From contig NZ_JAHPRO010000005.1 in assembly GCF_025562455.1 (NCBI RefSeq), forward strand, positions 62,001 through 126,000: a stretch of DNA of 64,000 nt, written 5' to 3'. The DNA comes from Acinetobacter sp. WU_MDCI_Axc73. Lineage in GTDB: Bacteria; Pseudomonadota; Gammaproteobacteria; Pseudomonadales; Moraxellaceae. Positions 28,471-37,152 of the stretch are shown piece after piece. Both the position numbers and the translations under genes were made by a program. Below the pieces are notes generated by a model. It saw nothing but the letters and a program-made list of their open reading frames with translations, was not told the DNA's origin and ran no database searches. Numbering within the stretch: the stretch's first letter is position 1; each line of letters starts with the position of its first letter.

Positions 28471-29082
28471 ATGCAGTTTTCGCTAAAATATGTCTTAGCG
28501 CTTACAGTCGGACTGACAGTTACACAGTCACAGGCTGAAATGATGCCAGCAAGCACTCTTTCAAATGATACTGAAAGTTCAAGCCTTGCAGCACGTGTGC
28601 TAAACAAACAGTCTCAAAGTTTTAATTCGCATTTTTCAAACTTGAATAGTCTTTCAATCACCGAAAGTTCTGGTGACAAAATTCGTCGTCAAACCATTGC
28701 AGCAAAAATTGAAGTTCCTGAAGATGAGCCTTCAGTGATTGAAAAATTAAATACGGTGGCATCAAACACTGTTCGTAAATTTACGCAAACAGGTGTGGCA
28801 TCTTGGTATGGTCGTCAGTTTCACGGCCGTAAAACAGCTAGTGGAGACACATTCGATATGAATGAGTTAACTGCTGCTCATCGTAGCTTGCCGTTAAACT
28901 GTTACATTCGAGTCACCAATAAAGACAATGGTAAAAGCGTTGTTGTAAAAGTCAACGATCGTGGTCCTTTCCATGGTAATCGTGTCCTTGATTTATCTTA
29001 TGGCGCAGCAAAACGTATCGGCATTACCAGTGCAGGTACTGCTAAAGTCAGCATTGAACGTGTTGATGGTCCAAACTCTTAA
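28471..29082 (+). CDS. rlpA: RlpA-family septal ring lytic transglycosylase
   Basis: 203 residues: signal peptide to about residue 22, a low-complexity linker, then the double-psi beta-barrel RlpA domain (about 108-200) with TGVASWYG, FHGRKTASGDTFD, LTAAHRSLP and VNDRGPFHGNRVLDLSYGAA, where the conserved His and Asp lie. It lacks the SPOR domain that targets E. coli RlpA to denuded glycans. It has GTAGGAG upstream, is separated from mltB by 294 bases without a gene, and is followed by a terminator. Confidence 0.88.
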   Translation: MQFSLKYVLALTVGLTVTQSQAEMMPASTLSNDTESSSLAARVLNKQSQSFNSHFSNLNSLSITESSGDKIRRQTIAAKIEVPEDEPSVIEKLNTVASNTVRKFTQTGVASWYGRQFHGRKTASGDTFDMNELTAAHRSLPLNCYIRVTNKDNGKSVVVKVNDRGPFHGNRVLDLSYGAAKRIGITSAGTAKVSIERVDGPNS

Positions 29083-29111
29083 TCCCTAGCACTCCTATTC
29101 ACTGCTTTTAT

Positions 29112-29139
29112 AGAGCCGCTTCATGCGGCTCTTTTTTTC
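29112..29139 (+). terminator. Rho-independent terminator after rlpA
   Basis: AGAGCCGC (29112-29119) pairs with GCGGCTCT (29125-29132), followed by a T-run. Confidence 0.93.
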
Positions 29140-29522
29140 ATTTTCTTAAATGAAAATTATCTCGACAAGCATTGCTTTTGTTTTCTCTCAACGTTTAATT
29201 TTGGCGTTTTTTGTACAGATTATTTTTATATTTAATTTTGCTTTGCTACTTGCTCACCATTTGCGATTAGAGCCACTTTATTTTAAATAAGCTACCTAAG
29301 CATTGTTTTTGTCAAAAATTACGTTTATACGCGTTTTAAAGACACTAATACGTCAAATATTTTGAGCAATTTTACGGTGTGTCGTATTTTTCTTTAAAAT
29401 TGCATGATTTTGCGCGTTCAATTCAACAAGATGACTGGCATATTCAATATGATCTTTGACGCATTCAAAATTCTGGTTTATATTCAAAATGAAGTCCGTT
29501 TTTACCATGCATGGAGTGCATC
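29140..29522. other. Intergenic region, no gene seen
   Basis: About 380 AT-rich bases between the rlpA terminator and the Mpo1-like gene. I find no reading frame, RNA gene or repeat that I can support. Confidence 0.5.
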
Positions 29523-29975
29523 ATGAAAACAATCACCGAATGGTTTGATGAATACAGCGATAGCCATCAAAATAAAACCAACAAAGCCATTCACTGGGCC
29601 TGTGTTCCCGCTATCCTTTTTTCGATTATTGGTATCGTTGCCCATTTTAGTGCTTTACTCACTGCACTCTTGTTAGTACTTACCTTAGTTTTTTATGCAC
29701 GACTTGATCTGGTACTCGCTATTGCAATGACGGTATTGATTACAATCATGGCATGGTTAATTTACATTCTTCCAGTAGGGGTCGGATTCTATATTGGTGT
29801 ATTTATCGTTGCTTGGATTGGTCAGTTTTATGGCCATAAAGTTGAAGGAAAAAAACCATCTTTTTTCAAGGATTTACAATTTTTACTTATTGGACCAGTC
29901 TGGTGTATGGACGCTTATCTCGCAAAAGTGTTTCCAAACTGGAAAAGTCGTCAGCTACGTTTATCCAGTTCATAA
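29523..29975 (+). CDS. Mpo1-like (DUF962) membrane protein
   Basis: 150 residues with three or four membrane helices. The N-terminal WFDEYSDSHQNKTNKAIHWACVPAI and the GPVWCMDAYL segment are DUF962/YGL010w hallmarks; yeast Mpo1 is an iron-dependent dioxygenase of 2-hydroxy fatty acids, but bacterial function is untested. ATG 29523 is preferred to ATG 29511 because GGAG at 29513-29516 is then correctly spaced. Confidence 0.85.
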   Translation: MKTITEWFDEYSDSHQNKTNKAIHWACVPAILFSIIGIVAHFSALLTALLLVLTLVFYARLDLVLAIAMTVLITIMAWLIYILPVGVGFYIGVFIVAWIGQFYGHKVEGKKPSFFKDLQFLLIGPVWCMDAYLAKVFPNWKSRQLRLSSS

Positions 29976-29983
29976 ATTGACTT

Positions 29984-30016
29984 ATAAGCTTTAGACTGAT
30001 TTCGTCTAAAGCTTAT
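29984..30016. terminator. Long hairpin between convergent genes
   Basis: ATAAGCTTTAGAC (29984-29996) pairs perfectly with GTCTAAAGCTTAT (30004-30016). It covers the azlD stop codon and probably stops both convergent units, though a U-tract is lacking. Confidence 0.55.
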
Positions 30017-30326
30017 GAAACATGAAATTTAATATATAAAAGAACAGTAAACTAATGATGACATTATAGATAATTTTCACGCGCAAATAGGCTAATACCA
30101 CACACAAAATAGCTGCGTATAGATAAGCATTTGTCGGAAGCGCTCTAATTTGATTACCCTCAAAAAATACAATTGGCAAACAAATCGCAGTCAACAAACA
30201 TGGTGCTGAATATTTCAACATTCGTTCAATAAAGGTTGGTAATCGAATATGAATATTTGGCGATAAAAAGATATAACGATTAAAAAATACGATAGCAGCT
30301 AATGCACAGATCATGAGCCATGTCAT
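30006..30326 (-). CDS. azlD: AzlD-type branched-chain amino acid transport protein
   Basis: A 106-residue, four-helix membrane protein, the small partner of the AzlCD exporter (YgaH type). The start overlaps the azlC stop by four bases as ATGA, so the two are translationally coupled. Substrates of this family include branched-chain amino acids and related compounds; which one is used here is unknown. The last codons lie in a hairpin shared with the convergent gene. Confidence 0.85.
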   Translation of the reverse strand: MTWLMICALAAIVFFNRYIFLSPNIHIRLPTFIERMLKYSAPCLLTAICLPIVFFEGNQIRALPTNAYLYAAILCVVLAYLRVKIIYNVIISLLFFYILNFMFHKL

Positions 30327-31027
30327 TCTTTGCTCTCCTCTGCGAAGCGCTCCAGATAAACAGCAGTCACCATTCCCATTAAACCTGAAATCAAAATTGC
30401 ACCTTCTACCTGATACATTCGCAAAATAAAACCACTCAAACAGGTCACCAATACCGCCGATACAACTTGGAAGTTTTTAATTAATGGAATAACCATTGCC
30501 ACAAAAATTGCCACAATTGAAAAATCCAGATGATAATTCACCAAGTTTGGAACCATATGTGCAAGCAAAATTCCAACAAAGCTAAATACCACCCAAAACA
30601 GGTAAAAACAGAGCCCCGCACCCAACATATAATCTGGATGACGTTTTTCTGGCGACAAACTTACCGCAAATAGTTCATCGGTTAGTAAAAACCCAAGAGG
30701 AAGTCGCTGTTTGACGGGCAACACTGAAATATTATTTCTAAAGGTCAACGCATAAATAAAATGCTGAGAGGTTAGAAAAAATATAGTAATGAGAATAGTC
30801 AGTGTAGAGGCCCCCTCCATCACAAGACTCAAACTCACTAACTGGGCCGCCCCTGCAAATACGATCGATGACATGGCGAACGCTTGAGCAAAAGATAAAC
30901 CGGCATTCACCGCCATAGAACCCGCAAGAATTCCCCACGGAATAACAGCTATGGAAAGCGGCATAATTGCCATAACGCCTTGAAAAAAAGGACGCATCCT
31001 AAAAGATGAAGAATCAGCTACAGACAT
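30323..31027 (-). CDS. azlC: AzlC family branched-chain amino acid exporter
   Basis: A 234-residue multi-pass protein: MPLSIAVIPWGILAGSMAVNAGLS, VFAGAAQLVSLSLV and LLTDELFAVSL are AzlC/YgaZ signatures. The longer frame begins at TTG 31045, but ATG 31027 has GGATGAG upstream and matches the family start. It forms one operon with azlD, and an AraC-family regulator lies just upstream on the same strand. Confidence 0.9.
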   Translation of the reverse strand: MSVADSSSFRMRPFFQGVMAIMPLSIAVIPWGILAGSMAVNAGLSFAQAFAMSSIVFAGAAQLVSLSLVMEGASTLTILITIFFLTSQHFIYALTFRNNISVLPVKQRLPLGFLLTDELFAVSLSPEKRHPDYMLGAGLCFYLFWVVFSFVGILLAHMVPNLVNYHLDFSIVAIFVAMVIPLIKNFQVVSAVLVTCLSGFILRMYQVEGAILISGLMGMVTAVYLERFAEESKE

Positions 31028-31113
31028 TATTGAATACTCATCCAAATTTTAATTTGAAAGTGAATAAATATAAATTATGGATGATTTTAAAGTTGTTGCC
31101 TTGAATAAAATTG

Positions 31114-31962
31114 CTATTCAGAGAGATTAACTGAATTTGAGTATCCTAGATTGGCAATATACTGAGCTGGCGTTACACCCATCGCCTTTTTAAAATGTCG
31201 ATTTAAGTGACTTTGATCAGAAAAACCACAAATTGTTGCAACAGTAGCAATCGAATGTTCATTTTTAAGCATCTGTTTGACTTTATGTAAGCGTACTTGA
31301 ACCAACCAACCATGAGGTGGCAATCCTACGTATCTTTTAAATTGGCGCAAGAAATGCCATGCACTCAGACCTGCTAAATTCGCTAATTCAGTTAAACTAT
31401 AATTATTTTCAGGAGTACTTGCTAATAACTCCTTAATCATCAATATTTTTCGTTGCGCTTCCGGTACATTAACCAAATTACGCTGAGATTGTCCGTAACG
31501 CGACATAAGGAATCTCAAAGTAGACAAATACATACTTTCTTTCAGCAAAATATTATCTTTTTGCTCAAGCAAATCAAAAAGTAAACACAATTGCTGAGCC
31601 AATCCTTCATCGCGTACAACAGCTTGCGGAAACCACGGCGCTCCATGTCGATCCAGAAAAACATCTCTACCAATTTCACTCAACATTTCAGGGGTTGGAT
31701 AAATCGCGCGATAACGCCAACCCGACTCCACAGCAGATGAACCTGTATGAATTTCATCGGCATTCACCAAAATAATATCACCTTTAGGCGCGATGTGCAG
31801 TTCACCTGTCCTAAAAAAAGACTGTGCACCATCTTCAATCACACCAATACAATAGCCTTCATGTACATGTTTGGAAAATTGTGTCTGATGATAATGTGCC
31901 TTTAGTAATTCTAAGCCTCCCAATTCACGAACATGTAAATAGTTGGCTTGTTCTTGCTGCAT
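31114..31962 (-). CDS. AraC family transcriptional regulator
   Basis: About 282 residues: N-terminal cupin (AraC_binding) with HVHEGYCIGVIEDGAQSF, and C-terminal double HTH with LTELANLAGLSAWHFLRQFK and ATICGFSDQSHLNRHFKKAMG. ATG 31962 is preferred over ATG 31974 because GAGG then sits six bases upstream. Tandem placement 86 bases before azlC, same strand, suggests control of amino-acid export, as with other AraC-AzlCD pairs, but the effector is not evident. Confidence 0.88.
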   Translation of the reverse strand: MQQEQANYLHVRELGGLELLKAHYHQTQFSKHVHEGYCIGVIEDGAQSFFRTGELHIAPKGDIILVNADEIHTGSSAVESGWRYRAIYPTPEMLSEIGRDVFLDRHGAPWFPQAVVRDEGLAQQLCLLFDLLEQKDNILLKESMYLSTLRFLMSRYGQSQRNLVNVPEAQRKILMIKELLASTPENNYSLTELANLAGLSAWHFLRQFKRYVGLPPHGWLVQVRLHKVKQMLKNEHSIATVATICGFSDQSHLNRHFKKAMGVTPAQYIANLGYSNSVNLSE

Positions 31963-32095
31963 ATTTCGCCTCATTCTGATCTACACGCAACCTTAGCATG
32001 CAAATACAGGTTGTCTAGAATAAAATTGCTATGAATCACAAATCACCGTTATTTGATTTCCTTGGGATTTTACTCTATACCTAAACAGTAAACAC

Positions 32096-32614
32096 TTATT
32101 GATAAGTTTGTCCATTATGCTTTAACCAGCCATTTTCATGAGTGCCATGGGGATCACGATGCGTCCAATGAATGACTCCACCCTTTGGGTTGTATTCATA
32201 TTCACCATTAAACTCAACTGTATCGCCTTTTTTCAAATGTTCAATACGTGGTGCAAGGTCAATATTATGTGCAACTAAAACAGTTAAACCATTGGCTAAA
32301 CTCAGAATAAATTTTTGATGACGAGATCCCTCATGATCATCAGCTAAAACTACTTTAACTTTACCGCTCGTCTGCACCTGAACATGACTTCTATGCTGTG
32401 CAAAAGCATCTGAAATAGCTTGCAAACCTTGTTGTGCTTGAGTTTGGTTATCTTTATTCTGACCGAGCACCACTTGATTTTGCATTTCATGGTGGACAAC
32501 GTCATTATTTAATCTTGAATTCGGTTCTACAAAGGAATAAGCATAATAACCCGCGATAAATGCAATGATAGCGATCAGTAAATAGTTTTGTTTTTTCCTC
32601 ATTGTTGTTTTCAT
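32096..32614 (-). CDS. DUF3465 domain protein, membrane-anchored
   Basis: 172 residues: N-terminal hydrophobic anchor (about 8-26, YLLIAIIAFIAGYYAYSF) and a C-terminal DUF3465 domain with VVLADDHEGSRHQKFILSL, GDTVEFNGEYEYNPKGGVIHWTHRDPHG. These proteins are short periplasmic OB-fold-like domains of unknown role. An internal ATG at 32602 is an alternative start; AGAGG abuts the first ATG. The tsf terminator lies upstream, so it has its own promoter. Confidence 0.8.
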   Translation of the reverse strand: MKTTMRKKQNYLLIAIIAFIAGYYAYSFVEPNSRLNNDVVHHEMQNQVVLGQNKDNQTQAQQGLQAISDAFAQHRSHVQVQTSGKVKVVLADDHEGSRHQKFILSLANGLTVLVAHNIDLAPRIEHLKKGDTVEFNGEYEYNPKGGVIHWTHRDPHGTHENGWLKHNGQTYQ

Positions 32615-32644
32615 CCTCTTGCTTACACATCATCTAGTAGATAT

Positions 32645-32672
32645 AAAAAAAGCCCCGAACGGGGCTTTTTTT
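32645..32672 (-). terminator. Rho-independent terminator after tsf
   Basis: Twelve bases, 32645-32656, pair perfectly with 32661-32672 around a GAAC loop (core AGCCCCG/CGGGGCT). Runs of T occur on both strands, so it may act both ways. Confidence 0.95.
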
Positions 32673-32684
32673 GGCAAAATAAAA

Positions 32685-33560
32685 TTATTTTGCAGCGGCT
32701 TGAGCAGCAGCAACTTCTTCAGCGAAGCTCATTTCTGCTTTTTTCTCAATACCTTCACCCACTTCGAAACGTACAAATTCAACAACATTAGTACCAGTTG
32801 CTTTTAATACATCAGCAACTTTCTTATCATTGTCAATTACATACATTTGACGGTCAAGTGCAACTTCATTAAGGAATTTTTCAACTGAACCAGATACCAT
32901 TTTTTCAACGATATTTGCAGGCTTACCAGATTCAATTGCTTTTGCTTCAGCAATTTCTTTCTCTTTCGCGATAAGATCAGCATTAACAGCTTCAGCATTA
33001 ACAGCAACTGGATTGAAAGCAGCAACGTGCATTGCAATACCTTTACCAGTTTCAGCATCACCAGCATAAGATACAACAACACCGATACGAAGACCATGTT
33101 TGTAAACAGCCAATGCTTCACCAGTAACAATTTTAGCACGGCGAACTTGAATGTTTTCACCAATTTTTTGAACAAGCGCGATACGAGCTTCTTCAACAGT
33201 TTGTCCATCAGCTAGTTTTAATTCTGCAATTTTAGCTGGATCAGTTTCACCTGAAGCCAAAACTGCTTGAGCAACTGCATTAGAGAAGTTAGCAAAGTTT
33301 TCGTCTTTTGCAACGAAGTCAGTTTGACAGTTTACTTCAAGCAATACTGCTTTGTTACCATTTTGAACGATTGTGATCGCACCGTCAGCTGCAATGTTAC
33401 CTGCTTTTTTAGCAGCTTTTGCTTGACCAGATTTACGAAGGTTGTCGATCGCAAGCTCAATGTCACCGTTCGCTTCTGTTAAAGCTTTTTTGCATTCCAT
33501 CATTGCAAGACCAGTACGGTCACGTAATTCTTTTACCATGCTTGCAGTAATTGCAGTCAT
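32685..33560 (-). CDS. tsf: Elongation factor Ts
   Basis: Guanine nucleotide exchange factor for EF-Tu. 291 residues with the N-terminal UBA-like helix pair [22 protein letters not shown], the core [14 protein letters not shown], and the dimerisation region. Length and sequence match gammaproteobacterial EF-Ts. It follows rpsB by 137 bases containing a terminator-like hairpin. Confidence 0.98.
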   Translation of the reverse strand: MTAITASMVKELRDRTGLAMMECKKALTEANGDIELAIDNLRKSGQAKAAKKAGNIAADGAITIVQNGNKAVLLEVNCQTDFVAKDENFANFSNAVAQAVLASGETDPAKIAELKLADGQTVEEARIALVQKIGENIQVRRAKIVTGEALAVYKHGLRIGVVVSYAGDAETGKGIAMHVAAFNPVAVNAEAVNADLIAKEKEIAEAKAIESGKPANIVEKMVSGSVEKFLNEVALDRQMYVIDNDKKVADVLKATGTNVVEFVRFEVGEGIEKKAEMSFAEEVAAAQAAAK

Positions 33561-33596
33561 GTTGTTCTCCTAAATCGGTAGAAAATAAATCTGTTC

Positions 33597-33630
33597 AACA
33601 AAAACGGCCCAAAGTAAAACCCGGGCCGTT
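33597..33630 (-). terminator. Attenuator-like hairpin between rpsB and tsf
   Basis: AACGGCCC (33603-33610) pairs with GGGCCGTT (33623-33630). Read on the minus strand it is followed by a short U-tract (33598-33602), giving a partial terminator that may set the S2 to EF-Ts ratio. Confidence 0.7.
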
Positions 33631-33697
33631 TGCTTTTCGACGCTTTAATTTGCCACCATTACATGTCGCAAAAATGACAAGCCTGCGTCAAAACGCA

Positions 33698-34453
33698 TTA
33701 AGCCTCAGGAGCTACTTCTTTCGCAGCTTCTTCGCCTTTTGCTTGTGCATTCGCTTGAGTTTGAGCGTATTCTTTACCAGCAAGAATTGCATTTGCCATA
33801 GCAGAAGCATACAAAGTTACTGCACGGATCGCATCGTCGTTACCAGGAATGATGTAATCAACATTGTCTGGATTTGAGTTTGTATCAACGATACCAATAA
33901 CTGGAATACCTAAGTTTTTAGCTTCTTTAATTGCAATTGCTTCGTGGTCAACGTCAATGACAAATAATGCGTCAGGTAAACCACCCATGTTTTTAACGCC
34001 GCCTAAAGAACGCTCAAGTTTTTCCATCTCACGAGTACGTTCTAACGCTTCACGCTTAGTCAGCTTAGCGAAAGTACCATCTTGAGATTGAGTTTGAAGG
34101 TCTTTTAAACGGTTGATAGATTGGCGAAGTGTTTTCCAGTTCGTCAACATACCACCTAACCAACGGTGATCTACATATGGTTGACCAGCGCGTTGAGCTT
34201 GTTCACGGATGATGTTTGAAGCAGCACGTTTTGTACCAACGAACAAAACTTTGTTCTTTTTGCTTGCTAACTGGTTAGCAAAGTTCAAAGCATCATTTAA
34301 CGCAGGAACAGTATGCTCAAGGTTGATGATGTGAATTTTGTTACGCGCGCCAAAAATGTATTGACGCATTTTTGGGTTCCAGAAACGAGTTTGGTGACCA
34401 AAGTGCGCGCCAGCTTGAAGAAGGTCGCGCATACTTACGTTGTAATCTGCCAT
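33698..34453 (-). CDS. rpsB: 30S ribosomal protein S2
   Basis: 251 residues, start [24 protein letters not shown], with the Zn-less S2 core and the [17 protein letters not shown] and [24 protein letters not shown] segments; the acidic-Ala tail is typical of Acinetobacter S2. Divergent from map. Confidence 0.98.
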   Translation of the reverse strand: MADYNVSMRDLLQAGAHFGHQTRFWNPKMRQYIFGARNKIHIINLEHTVPALNDALNFANQLASKKNKVLFVGTKRAASNIIREQAQRAGQPYVDHRWLGGMLTNWKTLRQSINRLKDLQTQSQDGTFAKLTKREALERTREMEKLERSLGGVKNMGGLPDALFVIDVDHEAIAIKEAKNLGIPVIGIVDTNSNPDNVDYIIPGNDDAIRAVTLYASAMANAILAGKEYAQTQANAQAKGEEAAKEVAPEA

Positions 34454-34465
34454 TTTTCTTTACCT

Positions 34466-34545
34466 TAAAATTGGGTTAGGCCTCCATATGTCCAGCATTC
34501 TCCACCTTATAAAAGGCACCCAGAGTAACGTGACGACATATGTGC
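34466..34545 (-). promoter_or_regulatory. rpsB leader, probable S2 autoregulatory RNA
   Basis: The 5' leader of rpsB can fold: CATATGTC (34485-34492) is complementary to GACATATG (34535-34542), and inside it TGGGTGCCT (34514-34522, minus strand) can pair with AGGC-CTA-ACCCA (34471-34483). S2 represses its own operon through a structured leader in gammaproteobacteria; this element has the right position. Confidence 0.5.
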
Positions 34546-34661
34546 GGATTTTTCCATGACATCAAAATTATTCGTAAACAATATTCACGAAAAGCATTTG
34601 ATAAAATGGGCGGCTATTTATACCATAGACACCTACAAATTACCAAAAGTTTTTAGAGATC

Positions 34662-35489
34662 ATGAATAGTACTTATACAGCCCCTCGCCGATTAATTAAA
34701 ACTCCTGATGAAATTGAAAAAATGCGTATTGCAGGCAAACTGGCGGCTGAAGTGTTGGACATGATTAAACCGCATATTGTGCCGGGTGTCACAACGCTTG
34801 AACTAGATACGATTTGTCATGATTATATCGTCAATGTGCAAAACGCGATTCCTGCATGTTTAGGGTATGGTGCAGCGCCAGGTCGTCCTGCGTTTCAGCA
34901 TGTGATTTGTACCTCTGTCAATCACGTGGTTTGTCACGGTATTCCCTCGGAAAACAAAGTATTAAAACATGGTGATATTTTAAATATTGATGTGACCGTG
35001 ATTAAAGATGGTTATCACGGCGATACCAATATGATGTATATTGTCGGTGGTGAAACTTCTATTTTAGCCAACCGTTTATGCAAGGTTGCACAAGAAGCCA
35101 TGTATCGTGGGATGGAAACGGTTCGTGCAGGCTCTTATATCGGTGATATTGGTTATGCCATTCAAAAATATGTGGAATCTGAGCGCTTTAGTGTTGTTCG
35201 TGAATATTGTGGACATGGTATCGGAACCGTCTTTCATGATGAACCACAAGTATTGCACTATGGTCAAAAGAATACTGGGATGCAACTTGAAGCAGGCATG
35301 ACCTTTACCATTGAACCCATGGTCAATGCGGGTGTTTGGCAAACCAAACTGCTCGGTGATAAATGGACGGTGGTCACCAAAGACCATAAATTATCAGCAC
35401 AATATGAGCATACCATTTTGGTGACAGAAACTGGTCTTGAAGTTTTAACGGCACGTCCAGAAGAAGACTTATCACGTTTTCAAAAATAG
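34662..35489 (+). CDS. map: Methionine aminopeptidase type I
   Basis: Removes the initiator methionine from nascent proteins. 275 residues with the pita-bread metallo-fold: NIDVTVIKDGYHGDTN holds two Asp ligands, YCGHGIGTVFHDEPQVLHY the His, and TFTIEPMVNAG and QYEHTILVTETG the two Glu ligands. Divergent from rpsB, the usual arrangement. Confidence 0.97.
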   Translation: MNSTYTAPRRLIKTPDEIEKMRIAGKLAAEVLDMIKPHIVPGVTTLELDTICHDYIVNVQNAIPACLGYGAAPGRPAFQHVICTSVNHVVCHGIPSENKVLKHGDILNIDVTVIKDGYHGDTNMMYIVGGETSILANRLCKVAQEAMYRGMETVRAGSYIGDIGYAIQKYVESERFSVVREYCGHGIGTVFHDEPQVLHYGQKNTGMQLEAGMTFTIEPMVNAGVWQTKLLGDKWTVVTKDHKLSAQYEHTILVTETGLEVLTARPEEDLSRFQK

Positions 35490-35511
35490 TTAAATCTCCA
35501 TCCTTTCTACA

Positions 35512-35540
35512 TAAAGGCTACATTTTTGTGGCCTTTTTTG
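35512..35540 (+). terminator. Rho-independent terminator after map
   Basis: An AAGGCTACA / TGTGGCCTT stem (about 35514-35535, one G-T pair) followed by six Ts, roughly 25 bases after the map stop. Confidence 0.85.
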
Positions 35541-35703
35541 TATGCTTTTACATTATTTATTATGCATATTTTCAAAAAACATACCTAGTATTTCATTTTC
35601 ATTACATTTAATAATTTTTTTTGAACATTGTAAAAAATAAAAAAACGTTATGGTGGGCGCATAAAAATTATCTACAAACGTTCATTGGACATGGAGTCCC
35701 CTC

Positions 35704-36756
35704 ATGAAAAAGTCTTTGCTAGGAATAGCGACGAGTCTTATTGTACTACCTACTTTATCTTATGCCGACTCACCTTATTTTAGTTTTAAGGATGGCGATG
35801 GCTTTAAGCGTTTTTCCGCCTCGATTGGTTGGTTACATGCCATGCCACAAGGCAAAGCAAACCCTGTTAATATCAATACAAGCGTTGCTGAAGGAACAAC
35901 TGCTAAAGTCGGTGACGTCTCAAAAGATGCGGTGCTTGATGCAGCAGTAAAAGATTCAAATCCCCTACTTTATGGAGCACTTCAGCTCCTACCGTTGGAG
36001 ACTTTACCGGGAGGGTTATCAGGAACAGCCACTGTAAATGGTTTATCAAACTGGCAAGCAGCTGGCACTGGTCTTGAAGCTGATGATGTTGATACAGTTG
36101 GGATGATGTTTAACTATAATTTCACTGACAATGTTTCACTAGAAATTAAAGCAGGAATCCCACCTAAAGTTGATATTAAAGGTAAAGGCGATATTTATGC
36201 TCCTTTATCAGGATCAGCAGATACTCCTTTAGGATCACTTGATCTCAAAAAAGATATTCACATTACCGATTTAACTCAGGGCGATAAAGCAGCATCAGTA
36301 CGAGCATGGCTCCCTGCTGCCGAATTACATTATCAATTTGGTAAAACGGGTGTAAATAAGTTTCGCCCTTATGTCGGTGTCGGTGTGATGTATGCTTATT
36401 TTGACAATGTCAAACTCAATTCTGGTATTGAATCAGACTTAGTTAAAGCGGGTCACATGATTCAGAATATTCATGATGGACAGGCAGGTGCTGCTTTAGA
36501 TGGAAAAACTTCTTCTGCTGATCCACGCGTGAAAGTCAAAGCAACCGATACTTTTGCTCCGATTGCTACAGTAGGCGCAACCTATGACTTCAATGAAAAC
36601 TGGTTTGCTGTCGGATCAGTGTCTTATTCCAAAATGAACAATGACGCGAAAATCACAGTGACCGATAACAATACTGGAAAAGAATTAATTAATGCCAAAA
36701 CCAAAATTGATATTGACCCTGTGATTACTTATCTCGGTGTAGGTTATCGTTTTTAA
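35704..36756 (+). CDS. OmpW-family outer membrane protein
   Basis: 350 residues: signal peptide ending LSYA (about 21), then an eight-stranded beta-barrel protein. FSASIGWLHAMPQG, WQAAGTGLEADDVDTVGMMFNYNFTDNVSLEIKAGIP, FRPYVGVGVMYAYF and the C-terminal YLGVGYRF with terminal Phe mark the OmpW family. It is about 140 residues longer than E. coli OmpW because of extended surface loops near 45-110 and 245-285. Members carry small hydrophobic molecules; the ligand is unknown. Confidence 0.85.
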   Translation: MKKSLLGIATSLIVLPTLSYADSPYFSFKDGDGFKRFSASIGWLHAMPQGKANPVNINTSVAEGTTAKVGDVSKDAVLDAAVKDSNPLLYGALQLLPLETLPGGLSGTATVNGLSNWQAAGTGLEADDVDTVGMMFNYNFTDNVSLEIKAGIPPKVDIKGKGDIYAPLSGSADTPLGSLDLKKDIHITDLTQGDKAASVRAWLPAAELHYQFGKTGVNKFRPYVGVGVMYAYFDNVKLNSGIESDLVKAGHMIQNIHDGQAGAALDGKTSSADPRVKVKATDTFAPIATVGATYDFNENWFAVGSVSYSKMNNDAKITVTDNNTGKELINAKTKIDIDPVITYLGVGYRF

Positions 36757-36771
36757 TCATCTCTCTTATTC

Positions 36772-36832
36772 AAAGCAGCTTCGGCTGCTTTTTTAACGGC
36801 AGCCAGAAAGTAATTGCATCTGGCGGGTTTTT
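36772..36832 (+). terminator. Terminator and second hairpin after ompW-like gene
   Basis: AAAGCAGC (36772-36779)/GCTGCTTT (36784-36791) with TTCG loop and Ts, and then GCCAGA (36802-36807)/TCTGGC (36819-36824) with a further T-run, 15 and 45 bases after the stop. Confidence 0.85.
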
Positions 36833-37152
36833 TTATACGCTTGGCTGAGTATTGATGACTTTAAGTTCGACGGGATTATCACTTAATCTCAGCTTAGAAC
36901 TAATTTGGGGAATGGCGCTATGTGCAACTTCTTTTTTAGTCTTACTTTCTGCTGTTGGACGTGCACCTGCTCCCAAGCATTTTGCCCTCATTAAAATTAA
37001 AGCTTTATTTATCAAAAACACCTAAAAATATATAAATCAAAGAGATAGTTTGAAAAAACAGATTATCATAAGCTTTGCTTTTTTTCTCATTTCAATATTC
37101 ACTCATACTTTCTTTATGCTCAGATGATTCAAAATCACAAGAGCTATTTTTG
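36833..37152. other. 320-base stretch without a convincing gene
   Basis: Two overlapping small frames compete here: a 62-codon minus-strand frame from a GTG at 37021, and a 56-codon plus-strand frame at 36855-37025. Neither has a ribosome site. The region beyond 37025 should hold the promoter of the dioxygenase gene. Confidence 0.45.

Noticed and set aside
32837..33208. 123-codon minus-strand frame in tsf
   Set aside because: Leucine-rich out-of-frame shadow of EF-Ts; no start signal.
36855..37025. 56-codon plus-strand frame, and the antisense 62-codon frame 36833-37021
   Set aside because: No ribosome site for either, both overlap, and neither matches anything I recognise; kept only as a possible repeat.
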